Shown piece by piece: positions 1 through 7,159 of a stretch of DNA of 16,152 nucleotides. The notes under the pieces were generated by a model. The model worked only from the letters and a program-made list of their open reading frames with translations, was not told the DNA's origin and made no database searches. Source of the stretch: a candidate division CSSED10-310 bacterium (GTDB taxonomy: Bacteria; CSSED10-310; JAFGJC01); NCBI GenBank assembly GCA_016929305.1, contig JAFGJC010000176.1:1-16152 (forward strand), in the 5' to 3' direction. How positions within the stretch are numbered: position 1 is the stretch's first letter; each line of letters starts with the position of its first letter. The translations under genes were made by a program, and so were the position numbers.

Positions 1-34
1 ATGGATTTTGAGCCATCGAATGAAATCCATCCAT
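1..34 (-). CDS. Possible first codons of a further operon gene (partial)
   Basis: On the minus strand an ATG at 34-32 overlaps the TAA stop of the DUF2062 gene by one base (TAATG). It opens a frame that stays free of stops to the window edge, about eleven codons. Stop-start overlaps of this kind are typical of coupled genes, and the neighbours upstream are tightly packed on the same strand. There is no convincing Shine-Dalgarno sequence before it, and two further in-frame or nearby ATGs exist, so neither the start nor the existence of the gene is certain. Product unknown. Confidence 0.25.
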   Translation of the reverse strand, partial: MDGFHSMAQNP

Positions 35-537
35 TAACGTTTCGATTTTATGTTTCTATAATATATTATGCTTGCTCGTAATATCAAGAATCCCAGGATT
101 GATGCAATAGTACCAATAATAATCCATCCCAGAGTGATTTGCCAGGCAATCTCTCCAAAACGTATCCAAAAAAGTTCCCAATTCAATTCTGTCCATACAT
201 ACGTTTTTTTCGAAATACTGCCACTCATCCAGCTTCCCACTGCATAACACAGTGCATATACGAACGGAGCAGTAAAAGGCATGTTTACCCATGCACCAAC
301 GACTGTCGTTAAAGCATTTAGACGGAAAAAATAGACAAAAATCAGAGCAATGATTGTATGCAATCCATAAAAGGGTGAAAAACCGATAAAAATTCCTAAA
401 GCAAAACTGAATGCAATATGCGTTGGATTACCTTTTAATTTGGTGATGTCTTTTAAGTGTTCCCTGAGTTTTTTTCTTGGTGGGGGCTTATTGCTTTTAA
501 TCTCCTGAGCAATCGATTGATCAAAGACTGGTTCCAT
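34..537 (-). CDS. DUF2062 family membrane protein
   Basis: A 167-residue integral membrane protein. Residues 35-105 carry the DUF2062 pattern: a G-N-P-T start, a glycine-rich hydrophobic segment containing FIGFSPFYGLHT, then R-L-N-A and a VNMPFTAPFVYALCY stretch where the family usually has an N-P pair. Hydrophobic segments lie near residues 42-72, 77-102 and 130-155. The first 30 residues are polar and basic (PPPRKK), so probably cytoplasmic. The family is common in bacteria, sometimes next to or fused with glycosyltransferases, but its biochemical role is not established. The ATG lies 7 nt after the stop of the PATAN/J/TPR gene with no clear Shine-Dalgarno sequence, so translation is probably coupled to that gene. 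Family call fairly sure; function unknown. Confidence 0.82.
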   Translation of the reverse strand: MEPVFDQSIAQEIKSNKPPPRKKLREHLKDITKLKGNPTHIAFSFALGIFIGFSPFYGLHTIIALIFVYFFRLNALTTVVGAWVNMPFTAPFVYALCYAVGSWMSGSISKKTYVWTELNWELFWIRFGEIAWQITLGWIIIGTIASILGFLILRASIIYYRNIKSKR

Positions 538-544
538 GAATTTT

Positions 545-2599
545 TCAGCTTAGTTTCTCAACCTCGGCAAGCAATTTTTTTGCTTTCATATTTTCCGGAT
601 TTATTTTAAGCGACTGTTGAAGTGCTTTTTGAGCAAATTTTGGATTTTCCAGGCGGATCGCCAGTTTTGCGACTTCAACGAGAAGATCCGTGTTCTCTGG
701 ATTCAGATGAAATGCCTTATGATACAGGCGCAACGCTTCGTTTTGCCATTTTGGATTATCAACAAGAATTTTCGCCATTTCCTCATAGTACACTGGATTT
801 CTGGGATCCAGACTTATTGAACCTCGCAAAAAGCGCATGGCTAGCATAACATCACCACGCTTTAAAGCTTCACGGCAGGATATTAAGTGGTCTTTAGCCA
901 GCACCTTTTTCTTGGCTGCGATTACTTCCGCTGATTTTCTTTGTTTTTCCAATTCTTTATCGTAAATATTTCTTGAGGTTTCATTGGAGAGGACTTCGTA
1001 AGCTTTATGGAGCTGATCGACAAGTTTGACCAGATATTCCGCCATCATTTCAAAATTTTTAAGATACTTTTTCTCCGGCTGATATTCATTAAGCCACTTG
1101 AAATATGCTGATTTTACTTCATCCAAAGACGCCTCTTCGCTCAATCGAAGCATTTCATAGTAGTTTTGTACTTGGGATCGCCGGTACGCAGTTAAAATTT
1201 CTTTCTTTTTATGCGCAATGATTCTTTCAATATGTTGGGCTGCTTCATCATACTGACGTTGCAATTGTTCTAATTTTTCAATGCTGGAGCAAGCAAACAT
1301 CTCTCCGGAAATCTTTTCGCGGCGCTTTCGTAACTCATCAATTTCATTCTGCTGCTCTTCCCAAGTTCTCCATGATGTTTCCCAATCATCAAGATAATCA
1401 GCCGATGTATCTTCAGCGGATATCGTCATCCAGCGATTCCACATTTCATCAGGATTTTCACTATTAAGAATATCTTTGACGGTGAGGTTATCCATGAAGT
1501 CACTTTCAGCGTCAATTGCAACTCCATCAATAAACACTCGCATTGCACCATCTTCACCTTTTTCTTTCGCTGTCAATGTTCTTTTCTTTAGGGAGCTGAT
1601 ATCAAGTGATTCTTCATCGACTTCGACAAATTCACCTTCACGCAAATAAGATAATTTCGCGTCGACATCTATCTGAGATTTATCATTAGATTGATTGGCA
1701 ACAATAAAGCTTTCCGGTGTCAGTTTTTCAAAATCACCCTTAAAACGTTCCAAATCCCTCAGTTCTTCATCGGTCAGATCGATATCATCTGTAAATTCCT
1801 CTTCTTCGTCATGTGTTTCTGTTTCATCGGTTGATGTTTCGGAGGATTCAACGACTGGCTGCAATGGTTCCTGTATGATTTCCCGAAGTATTCCAGCTGA
1901 GATCAGATCGGTTACTTTGGCAGCAACAAAAAATTGTAACATTTCCAGCCGTTGCTTGCCTGAAGAAATACTCAGCAATTGTCTAAAACTCATGGATCCA
2001 TCGATTCTGGACACAAAAAATGCTTCCTGAGGTGTTAAATTCAGGTCTGCTGATCGAGCTGAAAATTTCTCCATGTTAAACTTAGGAACAATATCAAGGC
2101 TTTCCAGCCAATCAATTAGGATATAGGGATCGATAACTCTTCTGATAGAACTGAAAATCAGCTTCATAGTATCGACAGAGACCGTAGGACATGTTTTAGG
2201 TGGTTTTCTACCATAGTAGAACCGGTACTCACCCTCCTCCCACAGAAAAATGCCTTGCGTAATTTCACGAATCAGCGTTCTTAACCACCATTCAATAGTG
2301 TCAGCAGATACGATTTCATAGATATTCTGATGTTTCCATCCACCCTTTCGAACGTAGTCCCTGACCACACCATACTGCTCATCATCAAGAATACCACCCC
2401 TTAACATTAGCAAACCCAGTTGTTCTTCAGGTTGTGATGATTGGATGAAGGTAATGTCACCATTATTGAAGAAGAGAAATTTCCTTTGAGTATCGTTTCG
2501 AATGGAAAGCAAGCCTGTTAATTCTTTTAAAGCGATATCACGAAGCAGATACGGAAAAGTACGACCTGTTAAGTTACCCTTTTCGATCTGCATATTCAT
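545..2599 (-). CDS. PATAN (DUF4388) protein with degenerate J domain and C-terminal TPRs
   Basis: A 684-residue cytoplasmic-looking protein with no signal peptide or membrane segment. Residues 8-90 match the PATAN/DUF4388 pattern (GNLTGRTFPYLL, a TGLLSIRN strand, then FFNNGDITF); this domain occurs in bacterial signalling and gliding/pilus-related proteins. Residues 250-345 form an acidic, probably disordered linker. Residues 410-475 look like a charged coiled coil. Residues 478-550 resemble a J domain (YYEMLRLSEEASLDEVKSAYF, ending YEVLSN...YDKEL), but the HPD triplet that stimulates Hsp70 is replaced by QPE at 507-509. Residues 570-680 hold about three TPR units. A scaffold or adaptor role is inferred. 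It sits 50 nt after the GspE-like gene. The start has a GGTG-type ribosome site 5 nt upstream, and an in-frame stop at 2612-2614 rules out a longer form; the ATG at 2593 is an alternative start. Confidence 0.82.
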   Translation of the reverse strand: MNMQIEKGNLTGRTFPYLLRDIALKELTGLLSIRNDTQRKFLFFNNGDITFIQSSQPEEQLGLLMLRGGILDDEQYGVVRDYVRKGGWKHQNIYEIVSADTIEWWLRTLIREITQGIFLWEEGEYRFYYGRKPPKTCPTVSVDTMKLIFSSIRRVIDPYILIDWLESLDIVPKFNMEKFSARSADLNLTPQEAFFVSRIDGSMSFRQLLSISSGKQRLEMLQFFVAAKVTDLISAGILREIIQEPLQPVVESSETSTDETETHDEEEEFTDDIDLTDEELRDLERFKGDFEKLTPESFIVANQSNDKSQIDVDAKLSYLREGEFVEVDEESLDISSLKKRTLTAKEKGEDGAMRVFIDGVAIDAESDFMDNLTVKDILNSENPDEMWNRWMTISAEDTSADYLDDWETSWRTWEEQQNEIDELRKRREKISGEMFACSSIEKLEQLQRQYDEAAQHIERIIAHKKKEILTAYRRSQVQNYYEMLRLSEEASLDEVKSAYFKWLNEYQPEKKYLKNFEMMAEYLVKLVDQLHKAYEVLSNETSRNIYDKELEKQRKSAEVIAAKKKVLAKDHLISCREALKRGDVMLAMRFLRGSISLDPRNPVYYEEMAKILVDNPKWQNEALRLYHKAFHLNPENTDLLVEVAKLAIRLENPKFAQKALQQSLKINPENMKAKKLLAEVEKLS

Positions 2600-2606
2600 A
2601 AAAGCA

Positions 2607-2627
2607 CCAACCTACTCCCTATGTTGG
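2607..2627 (-). promoter_or_regulatory. Small inverted repeat in the leader of the PATAN gene
   Basis: CCAAC and GTTGG flank an 11-nt spacer in the short gap between the GspE-like gene and the PATAN gene. Read on the minus strand, the loop displays GGGAG, which lies 15 nt before the ATG, farther than usual for a ribosome site. The stem is only 5 bp, so any effect on translation is a guess. Confidence 0.2.
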
Positions 2628-2649
2628 AATTGTAATCATTTTTGTACCA

Positions 2650-4194
2650 TCACGCAATAACTCGAACAAGTTCATCGATATGTATATAACCCCGTCTTAC
2701 TTTATCTAGACCATCTTCTTTGAGGGTCACAAACCCATATTTTACAGCATATTCCATCAGATTTATCGTAGAGATTTTTTTCTGCAATGCTTCGCGAAGT
2801 TCATTGGTAACAGTTAATAATTCAAAAATACCTATTCTCCCTAAATATCCGCGGTTTTGACATTTCGCACACCCCCTGCCCTTTTTGAAAAAATTACTTT
2901 CATCGGGAGGAATACCTAATAATTTTAATGATTTCAGTGACGGCATATCAGGTTCACTGCAATAGGGGCAATTTTTACGAACTAGTCTCTGAGCCAACAC
3001 TCCGGTCACCGAAGAAGCCACCAGGAATGGTTCGATACCCATATCGATCAGGCGGTTAAATATGCCGACAGATGATTCAGCATGGATTGAAGAGATCACA
3101 AGATGACCGGTAAGTCCAGCTTGTGTGACAATTTGAGCTGTCTCGGGATCTCTAACTTCGCCAACCATTATCACGTCTGGATCTTGTCTGAGAATGGAGC
3201 GAAGACCTGATGCGAATGTTAAATCTCTCTTTGGGTTGACCTGAGTTTGATTGACACCCATAATCTCCCGTTCGATCGGATCTTCAATAGTGACAATGTT
3301 GGTTGTTTCACCACGCTGTTCAATAATATGTTTTATAGCAGCATACATCGTTGTTGTTTTTCCGCTACCTGTCGGTCCAGTCAGGAAAACTGATCCCTGT
3401 GGTTTCATGAGTAAATCATGAAATTCTTCTAGCATTCTTGGATTTAGACCTAAACTTGAAAGATCATATCCCTGCTGAGATGATTCAAAAAGTCTCACAA
3501 CGGATTTTTCGCCGTGAAGTGTTGGCATTATTGATAGACGCATATCAAAGTTTCGCTGCCCCGCTCGGATATCAAGTCTTCCATCTTGAGGTTTTCCACG
3601 ATGATAAATCGTCAGATTGGCCAGAACCCTGAGTCTTGAAATGATTCTATTGAGCAAATCTCTGGGAACTTCTACGACATCATGAAGTACGCCATCGAGT
3701 CTATATTTGATAGTTACCTTGTTAAATGAAGGTTCGATATGAATATCGCTTGCGCGTGATTGAAGTGCCGCCAAAACGGTGTAATCCAACAGTTCAACAA
3801 CACCAGATTCACCTTTTCTCGCAATTTGAGACAGACGGCTTGAGACATCTATCAGATTGGGCATTGCCAAGGGGTTGAAATCTTCAGCAACCGTATAGAG
3901 TCGCACAGGTTTAACGACATTACCGATCGTATCATCGAACTTTTTATCTGAGATCTTCTGCATTCGTTTTATTTGCAGAATGGCACAAATTAAACCTGCA
4001 ATAGATAAGACAGTCAAAATAAGCATAAAGAATAATACAAGAAAATAGAAAGAACTATGAAGAATTCCTGATTGTGCATTCGAAAGAAATCCACCCGATT
4101 CAAATTTCAAAGCCCCAGTCGAAACTAACAGTAAAAATAAGGTGACAACAACACCTGCAGTGTAAAGAATAATTTTCCAGGTCGATTCATTCAT
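2650..4194 (-). CDS. Membrane-anchored GspE/PulE/PilB-type secretion ATPase
   Basis: A 514-residue ATPase of the type II secretion / type IV pilus motor family, which hydrolyses ATP to drive pilus or pseudopilus assembly. The core is complete: SRASDIHIEP at 146-155, Walker A GPTGSGKT at 273-280, Asp box (TIEDPIE) at 302-308, Walker B region (DPDVIMVGEVRD) at 338-349, His box ending in SSIHA at 368-372, and four cysteines C409, C412, C442 and C445 forming the C2-C2 zinc site typical of GspE. What is odd is the N-terminus. Instead of the usual soluble GspE/MshE N-domain there are two predicted membrane helices (about 7-29 and 46-76), then a short linker. It follows bactofilin by 94 nt and precedes the PATAN gene. 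No clear Shine-Dalgarno sequence precedes the ATG. No inner-membrane platform (GspF/PilC) or pilin gene is visible here. The partner machine is unknown. Confidence 0.9.
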   Translation of the reverse strand: MNESTWKIILYTAGVVVTLFLLLVSTGALKFESGGFLSNAQSGILHSSFYFLVLFFMLILTVLSIAGLICAILQIKRMQKISDKKFDDTIGNVVKPVRLYTVAEDFNPLAMPNLIDVSSRLSQIARKGESGVVELLDYTVLAALQSRASDIHIEPSFNKVTIKYRLDGVLHDVVEVPRDLLNRIISRLRVLANLTIYHRGKPQDGRLDIRAGQRNFDMRLSIMPTLHGEKSVVRLFESSQQGYDLSSLGLNPRMLEEFHDLLMKPQGSVFLTGPTGSGKTTTMYAAIKHIIEQRGETTNIVTIEDPIEREIMGVNQTQVNPKRDLTFASGLRSILRQDPDVIMVGEVRDPETAQIVTQAGLTGHLVISSIHAESSVGIFNRLIDMGIEPFLVASSVTGVLAQRLVRKNCPYCSEPDMPSLKSLKLLGIPPDESNFFKKGRGCAKCQNRGYLGRIGIFELLTVTNELREALQKKISTINLMEYAVKYGFVTLKEDGLDKVRRGYIHIDELVRVIA

Positions 4195-4288
4195 CAGTTT
4201 AATCTAGAGTTTAAAATGTTCTGTCTGGAGGAAATATTTAAAAGACAACAGGATATCGGTATTTCTTTTTCCAAGGTTGATAATAACT

Positions 4289-4639
4289 CTATTTCGCAGA
4301 GTCTAATTTATCTTCCACTTCGAAGTTTCCGCAGATAAAAGCACCTTCAGCAATATCAATACGTGCTGTTTTCACATCACCTCGAATTTTCCCGGTTGAT
4401 GACAATGCTACTTTGGAAGCTGCATGTATCTTTCCTCGAACTTCACCTGAAATCATGATTTCTTTAACTTCAATATTTCCTTCTACATATCCGCTATGTT
4501 CCACGATTAGTTTTCCATTTCGCAGAACGACTTCACCCTCAACACAACCAGCAAGTTTCATATCGCCTTCACCGGTAATATTTCCATTAATAATAAGTCC
4601 GTCAGCTATGGTGCTTATTCCGTTCGAAACTTTTTCCAT
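4289..4639 (-). CDS. Bactofilin (polymer-forming cytoskeletal protein)
   Basis: A 116-residue bactofilin (DUF583 family). These proteins self-assemble without nucleotide into filaments, often at the inner face of the membrane, and place other proteins such as peptidoglycan enzymes or motility ATPases. Residues about 15-108 show the right-handed beta-helix pattern: short strands with regularly spaced Gly and Val/Ile (GLIINGNITGEGD, GCVEGEVV, GYVEGNIEVKE, GEVRGKIHA, GKIRGDV). The tails are short, as in minimal bactofilins. The start is well supported: AGGAGG at 4650-4645, 5 nt before the ATG. It is the first gene of the leftward operon, divergent from pyrD. In other bacteria bactofilins have been found to localise pilus ATPases, so the adjoining GspE-type gene is a natural partner (inference). 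Confidence 0.92.
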   Translation of the reverse strand: MEKVSNGISTIADGLIINGNITGEGDMKLAGCVEGEVVLRNGKLIVEHSGYVEGNIEVKEIMISGEVRGKIHAASKVALSSTGKIRGDVKTARIDIAEGAFICGNFEVEDKLDSAK

Positions 4640-4660
4640 TTAGGCCTCCTTGAAATATCT

Positions 4661-4696
4661 AATCCGTACTATAAAAATAAAATTAGTCAGATTGAA
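4661..4696 (-). promoter_or_regulatory. Candidate sigma-70-type promoter of the bactofilin operon
   Basis: On the minus strand TTCAAT (4696-4691) and TATAGT (4673-4668) are 17 bases apart, a normal spacing. The -10 matches five of six consensus bases, the -35 only three. Transcription would start near 4661, leaving about 20 nt before the bactofilin ATG with its AGGAGG site inside the leader. Predicted by eye only. Confidence 0.4.
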
Positions 4697-4745
4697 TTTA
4701 ATCACTTCGAAGATAATAGATCAAGGTAAAAGTCATATTGGTAGA

Positions 4746-4762
4746 AAGGAGTTGCGCTCCTT
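4746..4762. repeat. Short inverted repeat between the divergent promoters
   Basis: AAGGAG and CTCCTT are separated by TTGCG, giving a 6-bp perfect stem in the intergenic space between bactofilin and pyrD, 8 nt upstream of the pyrD -35 element. It would not be in the pyrD transcript if the promoter below is right, so it could be an operator-like DNA site. The T-run after it is too short for a convincing terminator. Confidence 0.25.
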
Positions 4763-4769
4763 CTATATA

Positions 4770-4798
4770 TTGACCTCCGTTTATCTGTTTATTAATAT
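4770..4798 (+). promoter_or_regulatory. Candidate sigma-70-type promoter of pyrD-pyrE
   Basis: TTGACC (4770-4775, five of six consensus bases) is followed after exactly 17 bases by TAATAT (4793-4798, four of six). Transcription would start near 4805, giving a very short leader of about 16 nt that includes the GGAG ribosome site at 4810-4813. There is no room for an attenuator between this promoter and the gene. Confidence 0.5.
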
Positions 4799-4820
4799 CC
4801 TATCAGTTTGGAGAAATAAT

Positions 4821-5762
4821 ATGGATAGCAAAAAAAACGATGCAAAGATAAATCTTGAGGTCGATCTGGGACCATTGCATTTGAGTAATCCAGCGACGGT
4901 AGCATCGGGTACTTTTGGATATGGTATCGAATTTTCTGAATTTATTGATTTGGATAAAATCGGAGCTATTTTTGTGAAGGGTTTAACCGTTGAACCCAGA
5001 TCAGGACACCCTCAGCAACGGCTTTCAGAAACGCCTGCTGGTTTATTGAATTGCATCGGTCTTCAGAATGTTGGGATTGAATCGTTTATCAGGGACAAAT
5101 TACCATCGCTCAAGCAATGGAACACTAAAATTATAGCAAATATAAGTGGCGCTACAGAAGAAGAATACGTATATCTTACGCAACAAATCAACCAGGCAGA
5201 AGGCATTGCGGCTTTAGAAGTAAACATATCCTGTCCCAATATTGATGCGGGCGGAATGGCTATTGGAACGAATGCCGTTTTAACAGAAAAGTTAACCGAA
5301 CGGATCCGGCAGAATACAGAATTGCCAATAATCGTAAAATTGACGCCCAATGTAACAGATATCGTCACTATAGCAAAAGCAGCCTGGAACGGGGGAGCGG
5401 ATATTCTATCACTCATCAATACGCTACTTGGAATGGCTATTGATGCAGAAACATGGAAACCAGTGCTTTCCAATGTCACCGGTGGTCTTTCAGGTCCGGC
5501 AATAAAGCCGGTTGCGCTGCGATGTGTGTGGGCGGTCAGCCAGAATGTTCCGTTGCCGTTAATTGGTATGGGAGGTATTTCAACGGGTACGGATGCAGTG
5601 GAATTTATGCTTGCAGGTGCTTCTGCAATATCCATAGGGACAGCAAACTTTATTAATCCTGATGCTGCAAACATAATAATATCACAGATGTCGGAGTATT
5701 GCTTTCGACATGACATCTCAGATATCAGGGAAATAACTGGGCGATTACATGTAAATCCTTGA
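4821..5762 (+). CDS. pyrD: Dihydroorotate dehydrogenase, class 1B (PyrD catalytic subunit)
   Basis: Oxidises dihydroorotate to orotate, the fourth step of de novo UMP synthesis, using FMN. The 313-residue protein matches class 1B enzymes: NPATVASGTFGYG near residue 23, the TVEPRSG and ETPAGLLNCIGLQNVG motifs (56-86), the active-site loop NISCPN with catalytic C138, KLTPNVTD (173-180), TGGLSGPAIKPVALR (220-234), and the FMN-phosphate segments GMGGI (249-253) and GTANF (273-277). The ATG at 4821 is chosen over an in-frame TTG at 4650 because GGAG precedes it at normal spacing, the family N-terminus starts here, and the 57 extra residues look like nothing known. Class 1B enzymes normally pair with PyrK, an iron-sulfur/FAD subunit that passes electrons to NAD+. 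No pyrK lies in this window. pyrE follows after 22 nt. Confidence 0.95.
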   Translation: MDSKKNDAKINLEVDLGPLHLSNPATVASGTFGYGIEFSEFIDLDKIGAIFVKGLTVEPRSGHPQQRLSETPAGLLNCIGLQNVGIESFIRDKLPSLKQWNTKIIANISGATEEEYVYLTQQINQAEGIAALEVNISCPNIDAGGMAIGTNAVLTEKLTERIRQNTELPIIVKLTPNVTDIVTIAKAAWNGGADILSLINTLLGMAIDAETWKPVLSNVTGGLSGPAIKPVALRCVWAVSQNVPLPLIGMGGISTGTDAVEFMLAGASAISIGTANFINPDAANIIISQMSEYCFRHDISDIREITGRLHVNP

Positions 5763-5784
5763 TATAAAATATGAAAGGTTTGTT

Positions 5785-6360
5785 ATGAATAAAGAGCGTG
5801 TTTTCGAGATACTCCGCGAAACAAATGCACTATTGGAAGGTCATTTTAAGTTAAGCTCCGGTAAACACTCCAATAAATATCTTCAATGCGCTCGGGTATT
5901 ACAGTTCCCAACTCATGCCCGTATACTGGGAAAACTACTTGGCCAGCGCTTTTCAGACATGAATATTGACGGAGTCATTGCACCTGCAATCGGTGGAATT
6001 ATCATTGCACATGAAGTTGCTGGTGCACTTGGTGTGCGTGCAATTTTTGGAGAGCGTAATGAAGGAAGAATGAGTTTACGCCGGGGATTTCAGATTTCCA
6101 GAGGCGAACGATTTCTTGTTATTGAAGACGTGATTACAACAGGAAAATCAACTCGAGAAATCATAGAGTTACTTTATTCGTTCGAAGGTATATTAGCTGG
6201 CGTTTGCGCCATCGCCGACAGATCAAATTCAGCGCTCAATCTGCCCTGTCATCCGGAATCTCTGGTTCAACTTGACGTTTCCAATTGGGATCCCGATGAA
6301 TGCCCATTATGTAAAGCGAATTATCCTTTAACAACCCCAGGATCACGATTTTTGAAGTAA
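5785..6360 (+). CDS. pyrE: Orotate phosphoribosyltransferase
   Basis: Joins orotate to PRPP to give orotidine 5'-monophosphate, the step after PyrD in pyrimidine synthesis. The 191-residue protein is a type I phosphoribosyltransferase. The PRPP-binding loop LVIEDVITTGKST is at residues 111-123, FKLSSGKHSNKYLQCA is at 21-36 (the family substrate region), and PAIGGIIIAHEVA at 67-79. The C-terminus has a CPLC pair followed by a P-G-S-R end, a feature of the Thermus-type PyrE subgroup rather than the E. coli type. AAAGG lies 7 nt before the ATG. It is second in the two-gene pyrDE operon, 22 nt after pyrD, and ends 18 nt before the convergent ybjQ-family gene. I see no terminator hairpin between them. 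Confidence 0.95.
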   Translation: MNKERVFEILRETNALLEGHFKLSSGKHSNKYLQCARVLQFPTHARILGKLLGQRFSDMNIDGVIAPAIGGIIIAHEVAGALGVRAIFGERNEGRMSLRRGFQISRGERFLVIEDVITTGKSTREIIELLYSFEGILAGVCAIADRSNSALNLPCHPESLVQLDVSNWDPDECPLCKANYPLTTPGSRFLK

Positions 6361-6378
6361 AATCATGTGAGTATCGAC

Positions 6379-6708
6379 CTAATCATCATTATTTTTTAAA
6401 GCAACCACAGCAGTCCCGTACGCAAGCAATTCGGCCGCACCACGCATGATTTCTGAAGATGCAAACCGTAAAGCGACCACAGCGTTCGCGCCTTGATTCA
6501 TCGCTTCTTCACACATTCTATCAAGGGCTTGTTCTCGCGTCTCTGCCAACATTTTCGTATAATCCGAAATTTCACCACCAACTAGATTTCTCAGGCTCGC
6601 TAAAATATCGTGACAAATGTTTCTGGCTCTGACTGCGTTACCTCTAACTAGCCCAATACACTTTGTTATCGTATAACCTGGTATTTCATCTGACGTTGTA
6701 ATGATCAT
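6379..6708 (-). CDS. YbjQ/UPF0145 family protein
   Basis: A 109-residue protein of the YbjQ (UPF0145, DUF74) family, small soluble proteins that form pentamers; no enzymatic role is established. The pattern is clear: MIITTSDEIPGY at the N-terminus, GLVRGNAVRARN (19-30), GGEISDYTKMLAETREQAL (44-62), GANAVVALRF (73-82), and AYGTAVV near the end. The start at 6708 is preferred over the ATG at 6726 because AGGAGG (6721-6716) sits 7 nt before it and the family begins at this methionine; the upstream gene also ends at 6713, leaving only 4 nt. It is the last gene of the sigma/anti-sigma operon, which suggests it is made under the same envelope-stress-like control, though a link to the sigma circuit is inference. 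Confidence 0.88.
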   Translation of the reverse strand: MIITTSDEIPGYTITKCIGLVRGNAVRARNICHDILASLRNLVGGEISDYTKMLAETREQALDRMCEEAMNQGANAVVALRFASSEIMRGAAELLAYGTAVVALKNNDD

Positions 6709-6712
6709 CGCT

Positions 6713-7159
6713 TTACCTCCTGACATCCTTATACCTTTCCATTCGAAACGCTCGTATCCTTTCTCTGATGACAGAAACTAACAAAACTCCCAGTCCAAGT
6801 ATGGAAACAGGAATTCCCATGCGAACCCAAATCGGCTGTGCAGGATTAAAAATTATATCACTGATAAGCCATATTATGATTCCTATAAAAACAATCAAAC
6901 CACCGGATACTGTAAAAAACCATCCGAGTTTTCTTTCAAGTCGGTTATAAATACCCGCCCAATATCCTTCCCAAAATTTGTCCTCCAAGCTGAAAACGTG
7001 AGTTGTATCAGCAACTTTATTAATTTGTTTAAAACTTTCCAGTTCCGATCGACAACGATCGCAATTGTTCAAGTGGGTTTCCAATTCAGCAATTTCAACT
7101 GGATCAAGTTCTCCATCAAGATATCCCATAATCATTTTCTGATAGTCTTCACAATTCAC
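6713..7159 (-). CDS. Zinc-finger anti-sigma factor with two membrane segments
   Basis: A 148-residue membrane anti-sigma factor. Residues 1-45 form a zf-HC2/ZAS domain: C3, then H29-x3-C33-x2-C36, the zinc-binding set that clamps ECF sigma factors in the cytoplasm. Residues 45-78 are a linker. Two hydrophobic helices lie at about 80-101 and 112-131, followed by a short basic cytoplasmic-type tail rich in Arg. With both ends inside, only a short loop (about residues 102-111) would face the periplasm, so there is no sizeable sensor domain. It starts with GTG, overlapping the sigma stop by 4 nt (GTGA), with GGAGG at 7170-7166. This guarantees coupled, near-stoichiometric synthesis with the sigma factor. 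Confident as to class; the signal is unknown. Confidence 0.9.
   Translation of the reverse strand: MNCEDYQKMIMGYLDGELDPVEIAELETHLNNCDRCRSELESFKQINKVADTTHVFSLEDKFWEGYWAGIYNRLERKLGWFFTVSGGLIVFIGIIIWLISDIIFNPAQPIWVRMGIPVSILGLGVLLVSVIRERIRAFRMERYKDVRR

Noticed and set aside
1695..2030. A Ser-rich 111-residue plus-strand frame inside the PATAN gene
   Set aside because: The serine runs are the antisense of the acidic linker (GAA/GAT codons read as TTC/TCA/TCT) and no start signal precedes it.
4200..4260. Imperfect inverted repeat (TGTT-GTCT with AGAC-AG-AACA) between bactofilin and the ATPase gene
   Set aside because: Two 4-bp stems with a 2-nt bulge and a long AT-rich loop are too weak to call a terminator or riboswitch.
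4650..4820. A 57-residue N-terminal extension of PyrD from a TTG codon
   Set aside because: It overlaps the predicted pyrD promoter and the GGAG site, and PyrD class 1B proteins begin at the ATG at 4821.
5063..5716. A 217-residue open frame on the minus strand inside pyrD
   Set aside because: It lies entirely within a well-supported gene, has no ribosome site and shows no family motif. Long shadow frames are expected opposite Gly/Ala-rich coding sequence.
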